In this document: positions 32,687 through 40,690 of the stretch, in pieces
Position numbering within the stretch: position 1 is the stretch's first letter
How the letters are laid out: the number at the start of each line of letters is the position of its first letter
Translations under genes and position numbers: made by a program
Assembly: GCA_025928515.1 (NCBI GenBank)
Contig: JAICJI010000015.1
Coordinates: forward strand, 1 to 43,857
Direction: 5' to 3'
DNA length: 43,857 nt
Source: Thermoleophilia bacterium
GTDB taxonomy: Bacteria; Actinomycetota; Thermoleophilia; Gaiellales; Gaiellaceae
Notes under the pieces: model-generated
Seen by the model: the letters and a program-made list of their open reading frames with translations, nothing else
Database searches by the model: none
Told to the model about the DNA's origin: nothing

Positions 32687-33318
32687 GCGGCGGGCGAACG
32701 CTCGCGCACGAGCGCCTCGATCCGGTCGACGACGTCCTCGACCTCGAGATCCGTGGTATCGATCTCGACCGCGTCCTCGGCTGGCTGCATCCGTTCGGCG
32801 TCCTTGGCGTCGCGCTTCCGCAGATCGGTGGCGAGCGCGTCGGCACCGATCCCGGGGCGTTCCGCCATTCGTCGCCGCGCGCGAACCTCGCGGTCCGCGA
32901 CGAGGTAGACCTTGAGCTTGGCATCGGGCGCAACGACGGTGCCGATGTCCCGGCCTTCGATCACCACGTTCCCCTCGCGCCCCAGTTCCCGCTGCCGGTC
33001 GCGCATCACTTCACGCACCGGCGAGTGGCGTGCGACGACGGGAACCATCCGGTCGACACGGTCGCTGCGAATCGAGGAGGTGACGTCGATGCCGCCGATC
33101 CAGACGCGCTCGTCGTCGGAGAAGAGGACGGTTTGCTCGCGCGCAAGCGTCGCAAGCCCCTCGGCGTCGCCGAGGTCGAGGCTGCGCTTCATCGCGAGCC
33201 ACGTGAGCGCCCGGTACATCGCGCCGGTGTCGAGGTAGCGGAAGCCGAGCCGCTCCGCGAGCGCGCGCGCCACCGTGCTCTTGCCCGCGCCTGCGGGCCC
33301 GTCGATTGCCACAATCAT
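32683..33318 (-). CDS. cmk: Cytidylate kinase
   Basis: Cmk phosphorylates CMP and dCMP. The 211-residue protein starts [19 protein letters not shown] (P-loop) and continues [37 protein letters not shown] and RRMAER, all family signatures. It is coupled to aroA upstream by an ATGA overlap and to plsC downstream in the same way. The aroA-cmk-plsC-der order is common in Gram-positive bacteria. Confidence 0.97.
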   Translation of the reverse strand: MIVAIDGPAGAGKSTVARALAERLGFRYLDTGAMYRALTWLAMKRSLDLGDAEGLATLAREQTVLFSDDERVWIGGIDVTSSIRSDRVDRMVPVVARHSPVREVMRDRQRELGREGNVVIEGRDIGTVVAPDAKLKVYLVADREVRARRRMAERPGIGADALATDLRKRDAKDAERMQPAEDAVEIDTTDLEVEDVVDRIEALVRERSPAA

Positions 33319-34592
33319 CGTCGCGTCACCGAGTCCAGAAGCTCGTAGAAACCGGGGAAGCTTATAGCGGCCGTGTCGGCGCCCTCGATCGCGACGCCCT
33401 CGATGGAGCCGAGACCCGCGATGGCTCCGAGCATCGCGATGCGGTGGTCGCCGCGCGCGTCGACGCGGCCGCCGCGCAGCCGGGCCGGAACGCCCGTCAC
33501 CGTCCAGCCGTCGGGTCGCGACCGGATCCGGGCGCCGAGCGGCCGCAGTCCGTCGGTGACCGCCTCGATCCGGTCGGTCTCCTTCACGCGCAGCTCGCCC
33601 GCCCCCGAGACGCGCGTCTCACCGCGCGCGTGCGACGCGAGCAAGGCCACGAGCGGCAGCTCGTCGACGAGACCCGGCACCTCACTCGCTCCGATCTCGG
33701 TCGCCACGAGCTCTCCCGGCTGCACCTGCACCGAGGCGACAGGCTCGCCCCCGATGCGGCGCCGTTCGAACACCGCGACGCGCGCGCCCATCCGCTCGAG
33801 GACGTCCAGCAGCCCGGTGCGCCGCTGGTTGACGCCGAGGTCGTGGATCGTGAGATCGCTGCCGGGGACGAGAGCCGCCGCGACGAACAGCGGCGCCGCG
33901 GAGGAGAAGTCCCCCGGCACGACCACTTCGTCGAGCCGCAGCGCGCCCGCGGGCTCGAGCGTGACCGACGTCGCATTGCGGCGCAGTCGAACGCCTGCGG
34001 CGTCGAGCATCAGCTCGGTGTGATCGCGCGTCGGGATGCGCTCGACGACCGTCGTCGGGGCATCCGCGTTGAGCGCGGCCAGGAGGATCGCGGACTTGAC
34101 CTGCGCGCTCGCGACCTCGGGCTCGACCTCGATCCCGTGCAGCGCGCCCGAGCCGCGGACGACGAGCGGTGCGTGGCCGTCGGTCGTCTCCACGTCGGCG
34201 CCCATCCGGCGCAGGGGCGTCGCGACCCGCTCCATCGGGCGTGGGGTCAGCGACTCGTCACCCAGCAACGTGAACTCACCGTCCTGCCCAGCGAGCACCC
34301 CGGTGAGGAGACGCATGAGCGTGCCGGCGTTGCGGCAGTCGATCTCCCCGGCGCGGAGACCACGCAGCCCGACGCCGTGCACGACGAGCTCGTTGTCGGA
34401 GACGTCCTCGACTTCCGCGCCGAGCGCGCGCACGGCGTCGACGGTGGCCTGCGTGTCCCCGGAGCGGCCGAAGCCGTGGACGTGGGTTTCTCCCTCGGCG
34501 AGCGCGCCGATCAGGACGGCGCGGTGCGAGATCGACTTGTCCCCGGGCACGACGAGGTGCCCGACGAGCGAAGCGGCGGGCTCTACGCGCAC
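33315..34592 (-). CDS. aroA: 3-phosphoshikimate 1-carboxyvinyltransferase (EPSP synthase)
   Basis: AroA joins phosphoenolpyruvate to shikimate-3-phosphate in the aromatic pathway. The 425-residue protein has VVPGDKSISHRAVLIGALAE near the N-terminus, SGDTQATVDAVRALG, CRNAGTLMRLLTG and GDESLTPRPMERVATPLRRM. The later block includes KETDRIEAVTDGLRPLGA. These cover the substrate-binding residues. GTG at 34592 is chosen; it lies one base after the stop of the DAHP synthase frame, so the two shikimate genes are adjacent and co-oriented. It overlaps cmk by four bases. Confidence 0.96.
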   Translation of the reverse strand: MRVEPAASLVGHLVVPGDKSISHRAVLIGALAEGETHVHGFGRSGDTQATVDAVRALGAEVEDVSDNELVVHGVGLRGLRAGEIDCRNAGTLMRLLTGVLAGQDGEFTLLGDESLTPRPMERVATPLRRMGADVETTDGHAPLVVRGSGALHGIEVEPEVASAQVKSAILLAALNADAPTTVVERIPTRDHTELMLDAAGVRLRRNATSVTLEPAGALRLDEVVVPGDFSSAAPLFVAAALVPGSDLTIHDLGVNQRRTGLLDVLERMGARVAVFERRRIGGEPVASVQVQPGELVATEIGASEVPGLVDELPLVALLASHARGETRVSGAGELRVKETDRIEAVTDGLRPLGARIRSRPDGWTVTGVPARLRGGRVDARGDHRIAMLGAIAGLGSIEGVAIEGADTAAISFPGFYELLDSVTRR

Positions 34593-34593
34593 G

Positions 34594-35328
34594 TCAGCCG
34601 ATCGTGCGCCCCATGAGGGACGCGAGCGCGCGGATCTCGTCGGAGAAATCGTGGAAGTCGGAGGTCGGGATCTGCTGCGCGGCGTCACACAGCGCCTCCT
34701 CGGGACGCGGGTGCACCTCGACGATGATCCCGTCGGCGCCGGCGGCGACAGCTGCCCGTGCGAGCGGAAGCACGAGATCGCGCCGGCCCGCCGGATGGGA
34801 CGGATCGACGATCACGGGCAGGTGCGTCTCCTGCTTGAGCACCGGGATCGCGCCGATGTCGAGCGTGAACCGGGTCGCGGTCTCGAAGGTCTTGATGCCG
34901 CGCTCGCAGAGGATCACCTCGGAGTTGCCCTCCTTGACGATGTACTCCGCCGCCATCAGCAGGTCCTCGACCGTCGACGAGAGGCCGCGCTTCAACAGGA
35001 CCGGCTTGGGCGCGCGGCCGACCTCGGAGAGGAGCGAGAAGTTCGACATGTTGCGAGCGCCGATCTGGATCACGTCCGCCGCGCCGACGACGGCTTCGAC
35101 ATGGCGTGGATCCATCAGCTCCGTAACGAGCGGCAGCCCGGTCTCGGCGCGCGCCTCCTCGAGGATCTCGAGCGCCTCGTCCCCGAGGCCCTGGAATGCG
35201 TACGGCGAGGTGCGCGGCTTGAAGGCGCCGCCGCGGAGCATCGTCACGCCCTCGGCGGCGACGGCGCGCGCCGTCGCGAGCGGCTGGGCGCGCGTCTCGA
35301 CCGGGCCCGGGCCGGCGATGAAGCCGCA
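34594..35328 (-). pseudogene. aroF: DAHP synthase catalytic half, separated from its N-terminus by an in-frame TAA
   Basis: DAHP synthase starts the shikimate pathway by joining phosphoenolpyruvate and erythrose-4-phosphate. This frame has nearly all of a type I-beta catalytic barrel: [77 protein letters not shown] and [10 protein letters not shown]. It is continuous in frame with the ORF upstream except for a TAA at 35329-35331. The first barrel strand reads FIAGPGPVE; other enzymes have GPCxVE, with a metal-binding Cys that is Gly here. The first in-frame start after the stop (GTG at 35247) would lose that strand. A disrupted gene, readthrough or sequence error are all possible. Confidence 0.7.
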
Positions 35329-35634
35329 TTAGCCGTCACCGATGCGGCGGCCGCGCGCCTCGATCACGGTCGGATCGGGCGAAAGCTCGCGCGAGACGAG
35401 CTTGTACGGCTTGAGGATCGGCAGCACCTGCTCGACGCCGGCGAAGCCCTCGAGCGGCAGCGTCGCGAGCAGCTCGCGCTCGCCGATCGCGCCGATCACG
35501 GTCGCTTCGCGGCCGGGCGTGACCAGGGCGGAGCAGCCTGCCTCGTCGAGTCGCGCGACGACCTCGTCCACCTGATCCTGAGTGGCGCTCGAGCCCATCA
35601 CGATCAATAGCTCGGGTGCGCCTGTGACAGCCAT
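35329..35634 (-). CDS. N-terminal regulatory-type domain of DAHP synthase, ended by an in-frame stop
   Basis: A 101-residue frame with the ferredoxin-like N-terminal domain found in front of type I-beta DAHP synthases. It opens ELLIVMGSSATQDQVDEVV and continues with VIGAIGERELLATLPLEGFA, then VLPILKPYKLVSREL. It ends at RGRRIGDG, where the family normally reads straight on into the barrel, but a TAA stands here. In related enzymes this domain mediates feedback inhibition by aromatic amino acids. It starts at ATG 35634, 28 bases from the divergent trpS start. Confidence 0.75.
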   Translation of the reverse strand: MAVTGAPELLIVMGSSATQDQVDEVVARLDEAGCSALVTPGREATVIGAIGERELLATLPLEGFAGVEQVLPILKPYKLVSRELSPDPTVIEARGRRIGDG

Positions 35635-35662
35635 CGGAACAGCTTAGGCAGAATCACCCTCC

Positions 35663-36700
35663 ATGGCCGACCAGCCCCGCATCTTCTCCGGCATCCGGGC
35701 GACCGGCGACAAGACCCTCGGCAACTACTCGGGCGGCTACCGCCAGTACGTCGCGACGCAGGAGCAGGGCGATGCGTTCTTCTGCATCGTCGACCTGCAC
35801 TCCATCACGACTCCCATCGAGCCTGCGGAGCTGCACGAGTACACGCTCGCGGGCGCGGCGATGCTGTTCGCCACAGGCCTCGACCCCGATCGGTCGACGG
35901 TGTTCGCGCAGAGTCACGTGATCGCTCACGCCGAGGCGGCGTGGTTGCTGAGTGCGGCGACGAGCTTCGGCGAGCTGCGGCGGATGACGCAGTTCAAGGA
36001 GAAATCCGAGGGGCAGGACTTCGTCTCGGCCGGGCTGTTCACCTACCCCGTGCTCATGGCGGGCGACATCCTGCTCTACCAGGCCGAGATCGTCCCCATC
36101 GGCGACGACCAGCGCCAGCATCTCGAGCTGACGCGCGACGTCGCGGAGCGCTTCAACCAGCGCTACGGCGAGACGTTCACGATCCCGCGCGGGGTCTATC
36201 CGGAGGAAGGCGCGCGCATCAAGAACCTCCAGGAGCCCGAACGGCTCATGTCGACCACGCGCGGCGCTCCACAGGGTGTCGTCCGCATGATCGACGAGCC
36301 CGACGTGATCCGGAAGAAGTTCAAGACGGCGGTCACGGACTCGGAGCGCGAGATCCGTCATGAGCCCGAGACGAAAGCCGGCATCTCGAACCTGCTCGAG
36401 ATCATGTCGGTGGCGACGGGGGAGCCGGTCGCGGCGCTCGAGGGCCGCTACGCGGGGGCTGGTTACGGGCAGTTCAAGGAGGACGTCGGCGAGGCGGTCG
36501 TCGCGCTCCTCGGCCCGATCCAGGAGCGCTATCGCGAGCTGCGCGCCGACGAGCGCGAGCTGCAGCGCCTGCTCGCGGTCGGAGCCGAGAAGGCGCGCAA
36601 CGCGAGCGAGCCGACGCTCGAGGCGATGTACGAGCGGATGGGCTTCGTCAAGGCCGAGGCCGGACGGCTCTTCGGTGCAGCCCGGCCCCGCGGTTTGTAG
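35663..36700 (+). CDS. trpS: Tryptophanyl-tRNA synthetase with altered class I signatures
   Basis: TrpS charges tRNA-Trp. The 345-residue protein is full length and recognisable: IFSGIRATGD, SHVIAHAEAAWLLSAATSFG, YPVLMAGDILLYQAEIVPIG, QRQHLELTRDVAERFN, and KKFKTAVTDS. Two catalytic signatures deviate. The HIGH-equivalent, usually HLGN, is TLGN (18-21). The KMSKS loop, usually KMSKS, is LMSTT (195-199). Variants ending in MSTT occur in some bacteria as far as I recall, but with a preceding Lys. The ATG is divergent from the DAHP synthase gene by 28 bases. Confidence 0.94.
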   Translation: MADQPRIFSGIRATGDKTLGNYSGGYRQYVATQEQGDAFFCIVDLHSITTPIEPAELHEYTLAGAAMLFATGLDPDRSTVFAQSHVIAHAEAAWLLSAATSFGELRRMTQFKEKSEGQDFVSAGLFTYPVLMAGDILLYQAEIVPIGDDQRQHLELTRDVAERFNQRYGETFTIPRGVYPEEGARIKNLQEPERLMSTTRGAPQGVVRMIDEPDVIRKKFKTAVTDSEREIRHEPETKAGISNLLEIMSVATGEPVAALEGRYAGAGYGQFKEDVGEAVVALLGPIQERYRELRADERELQRLLAVGAEKARNASEPTLEAMYERMGFVKAEAGRLFGAARPRGL

Positions 36701-36719
36701 GCTCCCGCCCCAGCCGGGT

Positions 36720-36830
36720 CACAGCTTCGTCTCGACCGCGTCACCACCGCGAAGCCCACGCGGTGGCCGGGAAGGGCGAGGCTCGTCCCGTCAACAGCGG
36801 CTTAGGTCAACCGCAATAGGAGGGGGAACG
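36720..36830 (+). promoter_or_regulatory. Structured leader RNA candidate with alternative hairpins before the secreted protein gene
   Basis: The 131-base gap after trpS holds several pairable segments. CCACCGCG (36744-36751) and CGCGGTGG (36759-36766) form a perfect eight-base stem. GCTTCG (36724-36729) can instead pair with CGAAGC (36750-36755), which overlaps that stem, so the two structures exclude each other. A third hairpin (36774-36789) and a GCGG/CCGC pair (36797-36814) follow. The latter ends just before the Shine-Dalgarno AGGAGG (36818-36823) and the ATG at 36832. This looks like a cis-regulatory leader. I cannot assign it to a known riboswitch class. The large stem could alternatively be the trpS terminator. 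Confidence 0.4.
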
Positions 36831-36831
36831 G

Positions 36832-39114
36832 ATGAAGAAGCTCACAGCAGTGGTGGCGCTGGTGGCTGCCGCTCTCGCGGCGCTCGCCGGAGTTCAGCTC
36901 GGCGGAGGCGGCACCGCCAAGGCCGACGCTTCGAGCTGCCAGCTCGGAAACGGCGTCCACCACGTGATCAACATCGTGTTCGACAACGTGCATTTCTTCC
37001 GGGACAACCCGAACGTCCCGTCAGATCTCGAGCAGATGCCGAACCTGCTCAACTTCCTCGAGTCGAACGGCACGGTGTTCTCGAACTCGCACACGCCGAT
37101 GATCGCGCACACCGCCGACGACAGCCTTTCGCTCTACACCGGCCTCTACGGCGACCGTCACGGCCAGCCGTTGACGAATAGCTACAACGTCTACAACCCG
37201 AACGGGACGACGGACACCGCGACATCCTTCACGTACTGGACGTCGCCGATCATCGACACGAAGCCTCTCGTGCCCATCCCCAGCCCGGTGGACTCGGCGC
37301 CGTCGATGACGTACTCCGACACCGTCCCCGCGAGCGGCCCGGCGAATCGCTCCGCGCCCGCTCCATGGGTGCCGTTCACGCGCGCGGGTTGCGACGTCGG
37401 CGACTTCTCGACCGCGAACATGGTGCTCGAGAATGCGGCCGGCGACGTCCCGACGGTGTTCGGCGCGGGCTCGCCCGAGGCCGTCGAGACCGCGGCCAAC
37501 CCCGACAGGTTCAAGGACATCCAGGTCGCCGAGTACGTCGGCGAGGCAGTTCACTGCGCACAGGGCTCCGCGCTCTGCTCCAACTCGCCGCGCGCCGTGG
37601 CCGACAATCTGCCGGACGAGCCGGGCGGCTACAACGGCTTCCAGGCGCTGTTCGGCGCGAAGTACATCGCGCCGGCGATCGGCGGCGGCCCGAGCCATAC
37701 GCACGACGGCTTCCCGGTCACCGATGCGAACGGGAACCTGACCGATCTCGACGGCAACACGATGCAGGAGCCGTTCTCGCACACGCCCGGCTTCCCCGGC
37801 TTCAACCCGACTGCTTCGCAGAGCCTCGCGGCAGTTGCGGACATGCAAGAGGCGGGGATCCCGGTGACGTACGCCTACATCTCGGACCTGCACGACAAGA
37901 AGTTCGGGGCCACGGGCTGCACTTCGCCGGGCAACGCGCTCGGACCGGGTGATGCCTGCTACGTCGCCGCGCTTCACTCCTACGACGTCGCGTTCGGGCA
38001 ATGGCTTCAGCGTCTCCACGACGACGACATCACGCCGGCCAACACGGAGTTCGTGATCGGCGCGGAGGAGAACGACCAGTTCGCCGGCGCGAACATCGGC
38101 CGGGCCACGGAGCCCACGCCGGCAGGCTGCAACGGCGTGACGGTGGCGTGCCATTACACCAACACGCAGGACGGCGAGCTCCAGGCCAACATCAAGGGGC
38201 TGCTCTCGACGACCGCGAGCTCCGGGACGCAGTTCGACGTCCAGCCGCAGGGCGCCTCGATCTACGTGCACGGCCAGCCGGCCCCGAACGACCCGACGGT
38301 CAGGCAGCTGGAGCGTGACACCGGGGCGATGACCTCGAATCTCACGTACAGCGGCGCCGCGAACGAGCAGATAGCCAAGTACCAGGCAGACCAGGTGGAG
38401 CAACGGATCCTGCACATGCAGACAAACGATCCGCTCCGCACGCCTACGTACTCGATCTTCCCGGTGCCGGACTACTTCTTCAGCACGTCCGGAGCGAACG
38501 TCCAGTTCAACAACGGGTTCGCGTACGACCACGGCTACTACTCGCCGAACATCAACATCACCTGGGTCGGCATGGTCGGCCCGGGCGTCGTCAACAACGG
38601 CGTGGACGGGCCAGGGCCTACGGGCGGGAACGAGGCGCAAGACCCGAACTCGACGCGCACCGTCCCTGAGGCGAGCAAGATCGGCACGTGGGTCGAGGAG
38701 ACCGACGTCCGGCCGACGCTGCTCGATCTGGTCGGCCTGCACGACGACTACCAGTCGGACGGGCACGTGATCACGCAGGCCCTCACCGACCCGTCGTCCG
38801 CGCTGCTGGCGACCGCGGCTCTGGCGAAGGGCTACGACCAGATCAACTCGAGCGTCGGGCAACTCGCCACCGACACGTTGATCGCCGACTCGAGCGCTCT
38901 CGCCACGGGCTCGAGCTCGGACGACACCGCCTACCAGGCGACCCAGGCAGCGCTGCAGCAGCTGGCGGACGACCGCGATCTCGCGGCGACCAAGATCAAG
39001 AAGCTGCTGTCCGCTACCGCGAACGGCACGATGCCGACCCACGGCCAGATGACGCGCAGCCTCGCACTCGTAAGCGAGCTGCTCGCCCGAGCCGACCGGC
39101 TAGCCGGTTCGTAG
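36832..39114 (+). CDS. Secreted alkaline-phosphatase-superfamily protein
   Basis: A 760-residue exported protein. A signal peptide (KK, hydrophobic residues 5-22, probable cleavage after AKA near residue 31) is clear. The fold is suggested by NIVFDNVHF with a possible metal-binding Asp51, QMPNLLNFLESNGTVFSNSHT, and HTADDSLSLYTGLYGDRHG with a possible nucleophile at Thr94. Near the end comes WVEETDVRPTLLDLVGLHDDYQSDG, the usual C-terminal pattern of sulfatase/phosphodiesterase-like enzymes. No membrane anchor or sorting signal is evident. The substrate is unknown. A strong Shine-Dalgarno sequence and a structured leader precede it. The 3' end overlaps rluB by 15 bases. Confidence 0.8.
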   Translation: MKKLTAVVALVAAALAALAGVQLGGGGTAKADASSCQLGNGVHHVINIVFDNVHFFRDNPNVPSDLEQMPNLLNFLESNGTVFSNSHTPMIAHTADDSLSLYTGLYGDRHGQPLTNSYNVYNPNGTTDTATSFTYWTSPIIDTKPLVPIPSPVDSAPSMTYSDTVPASGPANRSAPAPWVPFTRAGCDVGDFSTANMVLENAAGDVPTVFGAGSPEAVETAANPDRFKDIQVAEYVGEAVHCAQGSALCSNSPRAVADNLPDEPGGYNGFQALFGAKYIAPAIGGGPSHTHDGFPVTDANGNLTDLDGNTMQEPFSHTPGFPGFNPTASQSLAAVADMQEAGIPVTYAYISDLHDKKFGATGCTSPGNALGPGDACYVAALHSYDVAFGQWLQRLHDDDITPANTEFVIGAEENDQFAGANIGRATEPTPAGCNGVTVACHYTNTQDGELQANIKGLLSTTASSGTQFDVQPQGASIYVHGQPAPNDPTVRQLERDTGAMTSNLTYSGAANEQIAKYQADQVEQRILHMQTNDPLRTPTYSIFPVPDYFFSTSGANVQFNNGFAYDHGYYSPNINITWVGMVGPGVVNNGVDGPGPTGGNEAQDPNSTRTVPEASKIGTWVEETDVRPTLLDLVGLHDDYQSDGHVITQALTDPSSALLATAALAKGYDQINSSVGQLATDTLIADSSALATGSSSDDTAYQATQAALQQLADDRDLAATKIKKLLSATANGTMPTHGQMTRSLALVSELLARADRLAGS

Positions 39115-39783
39115 CAGTTCCACTTCGGAGGGCTCGAGCTCCCGCCACTCGGCGGGCTCGAGCCCTTCGAGCGTCAGCCCCGCGTAGGCGCTGCGGTGAA
39201 GCCGCGTCACGGGGTGGCCGACGGCGGCGAGCATCCGCTTGACCTGATGCTTCCGTCCCTCGTGGAGGACGAGCTCGACCCGGCCCCTGCCGAGGCGGCG
39301 GGCTCGCGCCGGAGCGGTCGGGCCGTCGTCGAGCTCCACGCCTTGGCGCAGCCGGCGCAGCACGTCCTCGCCCGGATCGCCTTCGACGTCGGTGACGTAC
39401 GTCTTCTCGACGCCGTAGCGCGGGTGGGCCAGCCGGTGCGCGAGCTGCCCGTCGTTCGTGAGCAGGAGCGCTCCGGTGGTGTCCGCGTCGAGCCGCCCCA
39501 CCGGGACGACGCGTGGCTCCGCCGGTACGAGCTCGACGACCGTCGGCCGTCCCTGCGGGTCGCGCGCCGTCGTGACGACGCCGGCAGGCTTGTGCAGGAG
39601 GACGTACCGCAGCCGTTGCCGAGCGACCTCCTCCCCGTCCACCGCGACGAGGTCGTGTGCGCCCACCACGGTGTTGAGCTGCCCGGCCTCGCCGTTCACG
39701 GTGACGCGACCGGACTTGATCAGCTCGTCGGCACCGCGGCGTGAGGCGATTCCGGCCCTGGCGAGAAACGCGTTCAGGCGCAT
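39100..39783 (-). CDS. rluB: Pseudouridine synthase of the RluB/RsuA family
   Basis: These enzymes isomerise uridine in rRNA; RluB-type members act on 23S rRNA helix 89/93. The 227-residue protein has an N-terminal S4 RNA-binding domain (LNAFLARAGIASRRGADELI, then GRVTVNG). The catalytic domain follows, with PVGRLDADTTGALLLTNDG carrying the active Asp, YLLHKPAGV-type and EGRKHQVKRMLAAVGHPV blocks. RluB versus RsuA cannot be fully separated by sequence; position upstream of scpAB-type genes favours RluB. It is divergent from the GYD gene by 11 bases. Confidence 0.92.
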   Translation of the reverse strand: MRLNAFLARAGIASRRGADELIKSGRVTVNGEAGQLNTVVGAHDLVAVDGEEVARQRLRYVLLHKPAGVVTTARDPQGRPTVVELVPAEPRVVPVGRLDADTTGALLLTNDGQLAHRLAHPRYGVEKTYVTDVEGDPGEDVLRRLRQGVELDDGPTAPARARRLGRGRVELVLHEGRKHQVKRMLAAVGHPVTRLHRSAYAGLTLEGLEPAEWRELEPSEVELLRTG

Positions 39784-39794
39784 CTTGAGAAGAT

Positions 39795-40091
39795 ATGCCC
39801 GTGCCGCAGTACATCTCGCTGATCCGCTGGACCTCGCAGGGGCGAATGGGCCTGCCGGCCTGGCGCGACCGGATCGAGGACGGCGAGCGCGAGATCGAGG
39901 AGGCCGGCGGGAGGCTCGTCGGCGTTTGGGTGACGCTCGGCCGCTACGACGTCGTCGAGGTCTTCGAGGCTCCCGACGATGACACGGCCCTCGAGATCGT
40001 GACGAAGCTCAGCCACCACGGCGCCGAGCAGACCGAGACGCTGCGCGCCTTCACGCGCGACGAGGCCGAAGGCGTCATCCGGAAGCTCTAG
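39795..40091 (+). CDS. GYD domain protein
   Basis: A 98-residue soluble protein. It starts VPQYISLIRWTSQG and contains GRYDVVEVFEAPDDDTALEI, the GRYD variant of the GYD motif, and ends with an ETLRAFTRDE strand. GYD proteins are small ferredoxin-fold proteins of unknown biochemical role. It lies as a lone plus-strand gene between rluB and scpB, and its stop TAG shares a CTAG palindrome with the scpB stop. The ATG or GTG a few bases earlier could start it; the listed start gives a full domain. Confidence 0.85.
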   Translation: MPVPQYISLIRWTSQGRMGLPAWRDRIEDGEREIEEAGGRLVGVWVTLGRYDVVEVFEAPDDDTALEIVTKLSHHGAEQTETLRAFTRDEAEGVIRKL

Positions 40092-40690
40092 GCCGAGCGC
40101 TTTTCGGCGACGGCGTGCAGGCGGTCGCGGATTCCCGCGGCGTCCTCGCCGACGTCGCCGAGCCGTGGCAGCTCCGAAAGGCTCTCCAGCCCGAAAACGC
40201 GCTCGAACAGCGGCGTCGTGCGATAACGGATTGCTCCACCCGCTGCGGTGTCGCGGCCTGCCTCCGCGATCAAGCCGCGCTCCAGCAGGTTCGCCACGGC
40301 AGAGTCTGCGGCCACACCCCGGATGCGCGCGATGTCCGGCCTCGAGCACGGGCCGACGTACGCGACGATCGCGAGCGTCTCGAGCGCAGCCTGGGAGAGG
40401 TTCCGCTGCGCCGGGCGCTCGAACAGGCGCGCGCACGCAGCCGCCTCCTCGCGGCTCGCGCGGAACGCCCAGCCGCCGGCGACGTGCTCGAGCACGATCC
40501 CGCTCCGTTCCTCCGCGAAGCGCTCGCCGACGAGGCGCAGCGCGTCTTCCACGCGCTCGGGATCGTCGCCCGCCGCTGCCGCCAGCTCCTCGATCGAAAG
40601 CGGCGCCGATGCCACGACGAGCAGCGCTTCGAGGGTCCGCGCGAGCTGGTCGAGCGGGTCTGCGGGGATCAGGCGGAGCGGACGGTCCAT
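40088..40690 (-). CDS. scpB: Segregation and condensation protein B
   Basis: ScpB is a winged-helix kleisin-interacting subunit of the SMC condensin. The 200-residue protein has the two winged-helix domains: TLEALLVVASAPLSIEELAA, then GIVLEHVAGGWAFRA, and LSQAALETLAIVAYVGPCSRPDIARIRGV, the best conserved block. RYRTTPLFERVFGL follows. It overlaps the scpA end by 22 bases, so the two subunits are made together. The partner smc lies at the other end of the window. Confidence 0.95.
   Translation of the reverse strand: MDRPLRLIPADPLDQLARTLEALLVVASAPLSIEELAAAAGDDPERVEDALRLVGERFAEERSGIVLEHVAGGWAFRASREEAAACARLFERPAQRNLSQAALETLAIVAYVGPCSRPDIARIRGVAADSAVANLLERGLIAEAGRDTAAGGAIRYRTTPLFERVFGLESLSELPRLGDVGEDAAGIRDRLHAVAEKRSA

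Noticed and set aside
35325-35330. TAATG overlap in the DAHP synthase gene as a restart site
   Set aside because: The ATG is in a different frame from the catalytic half and leads into an Arg-rich frame, so it cannot restore the barrel.
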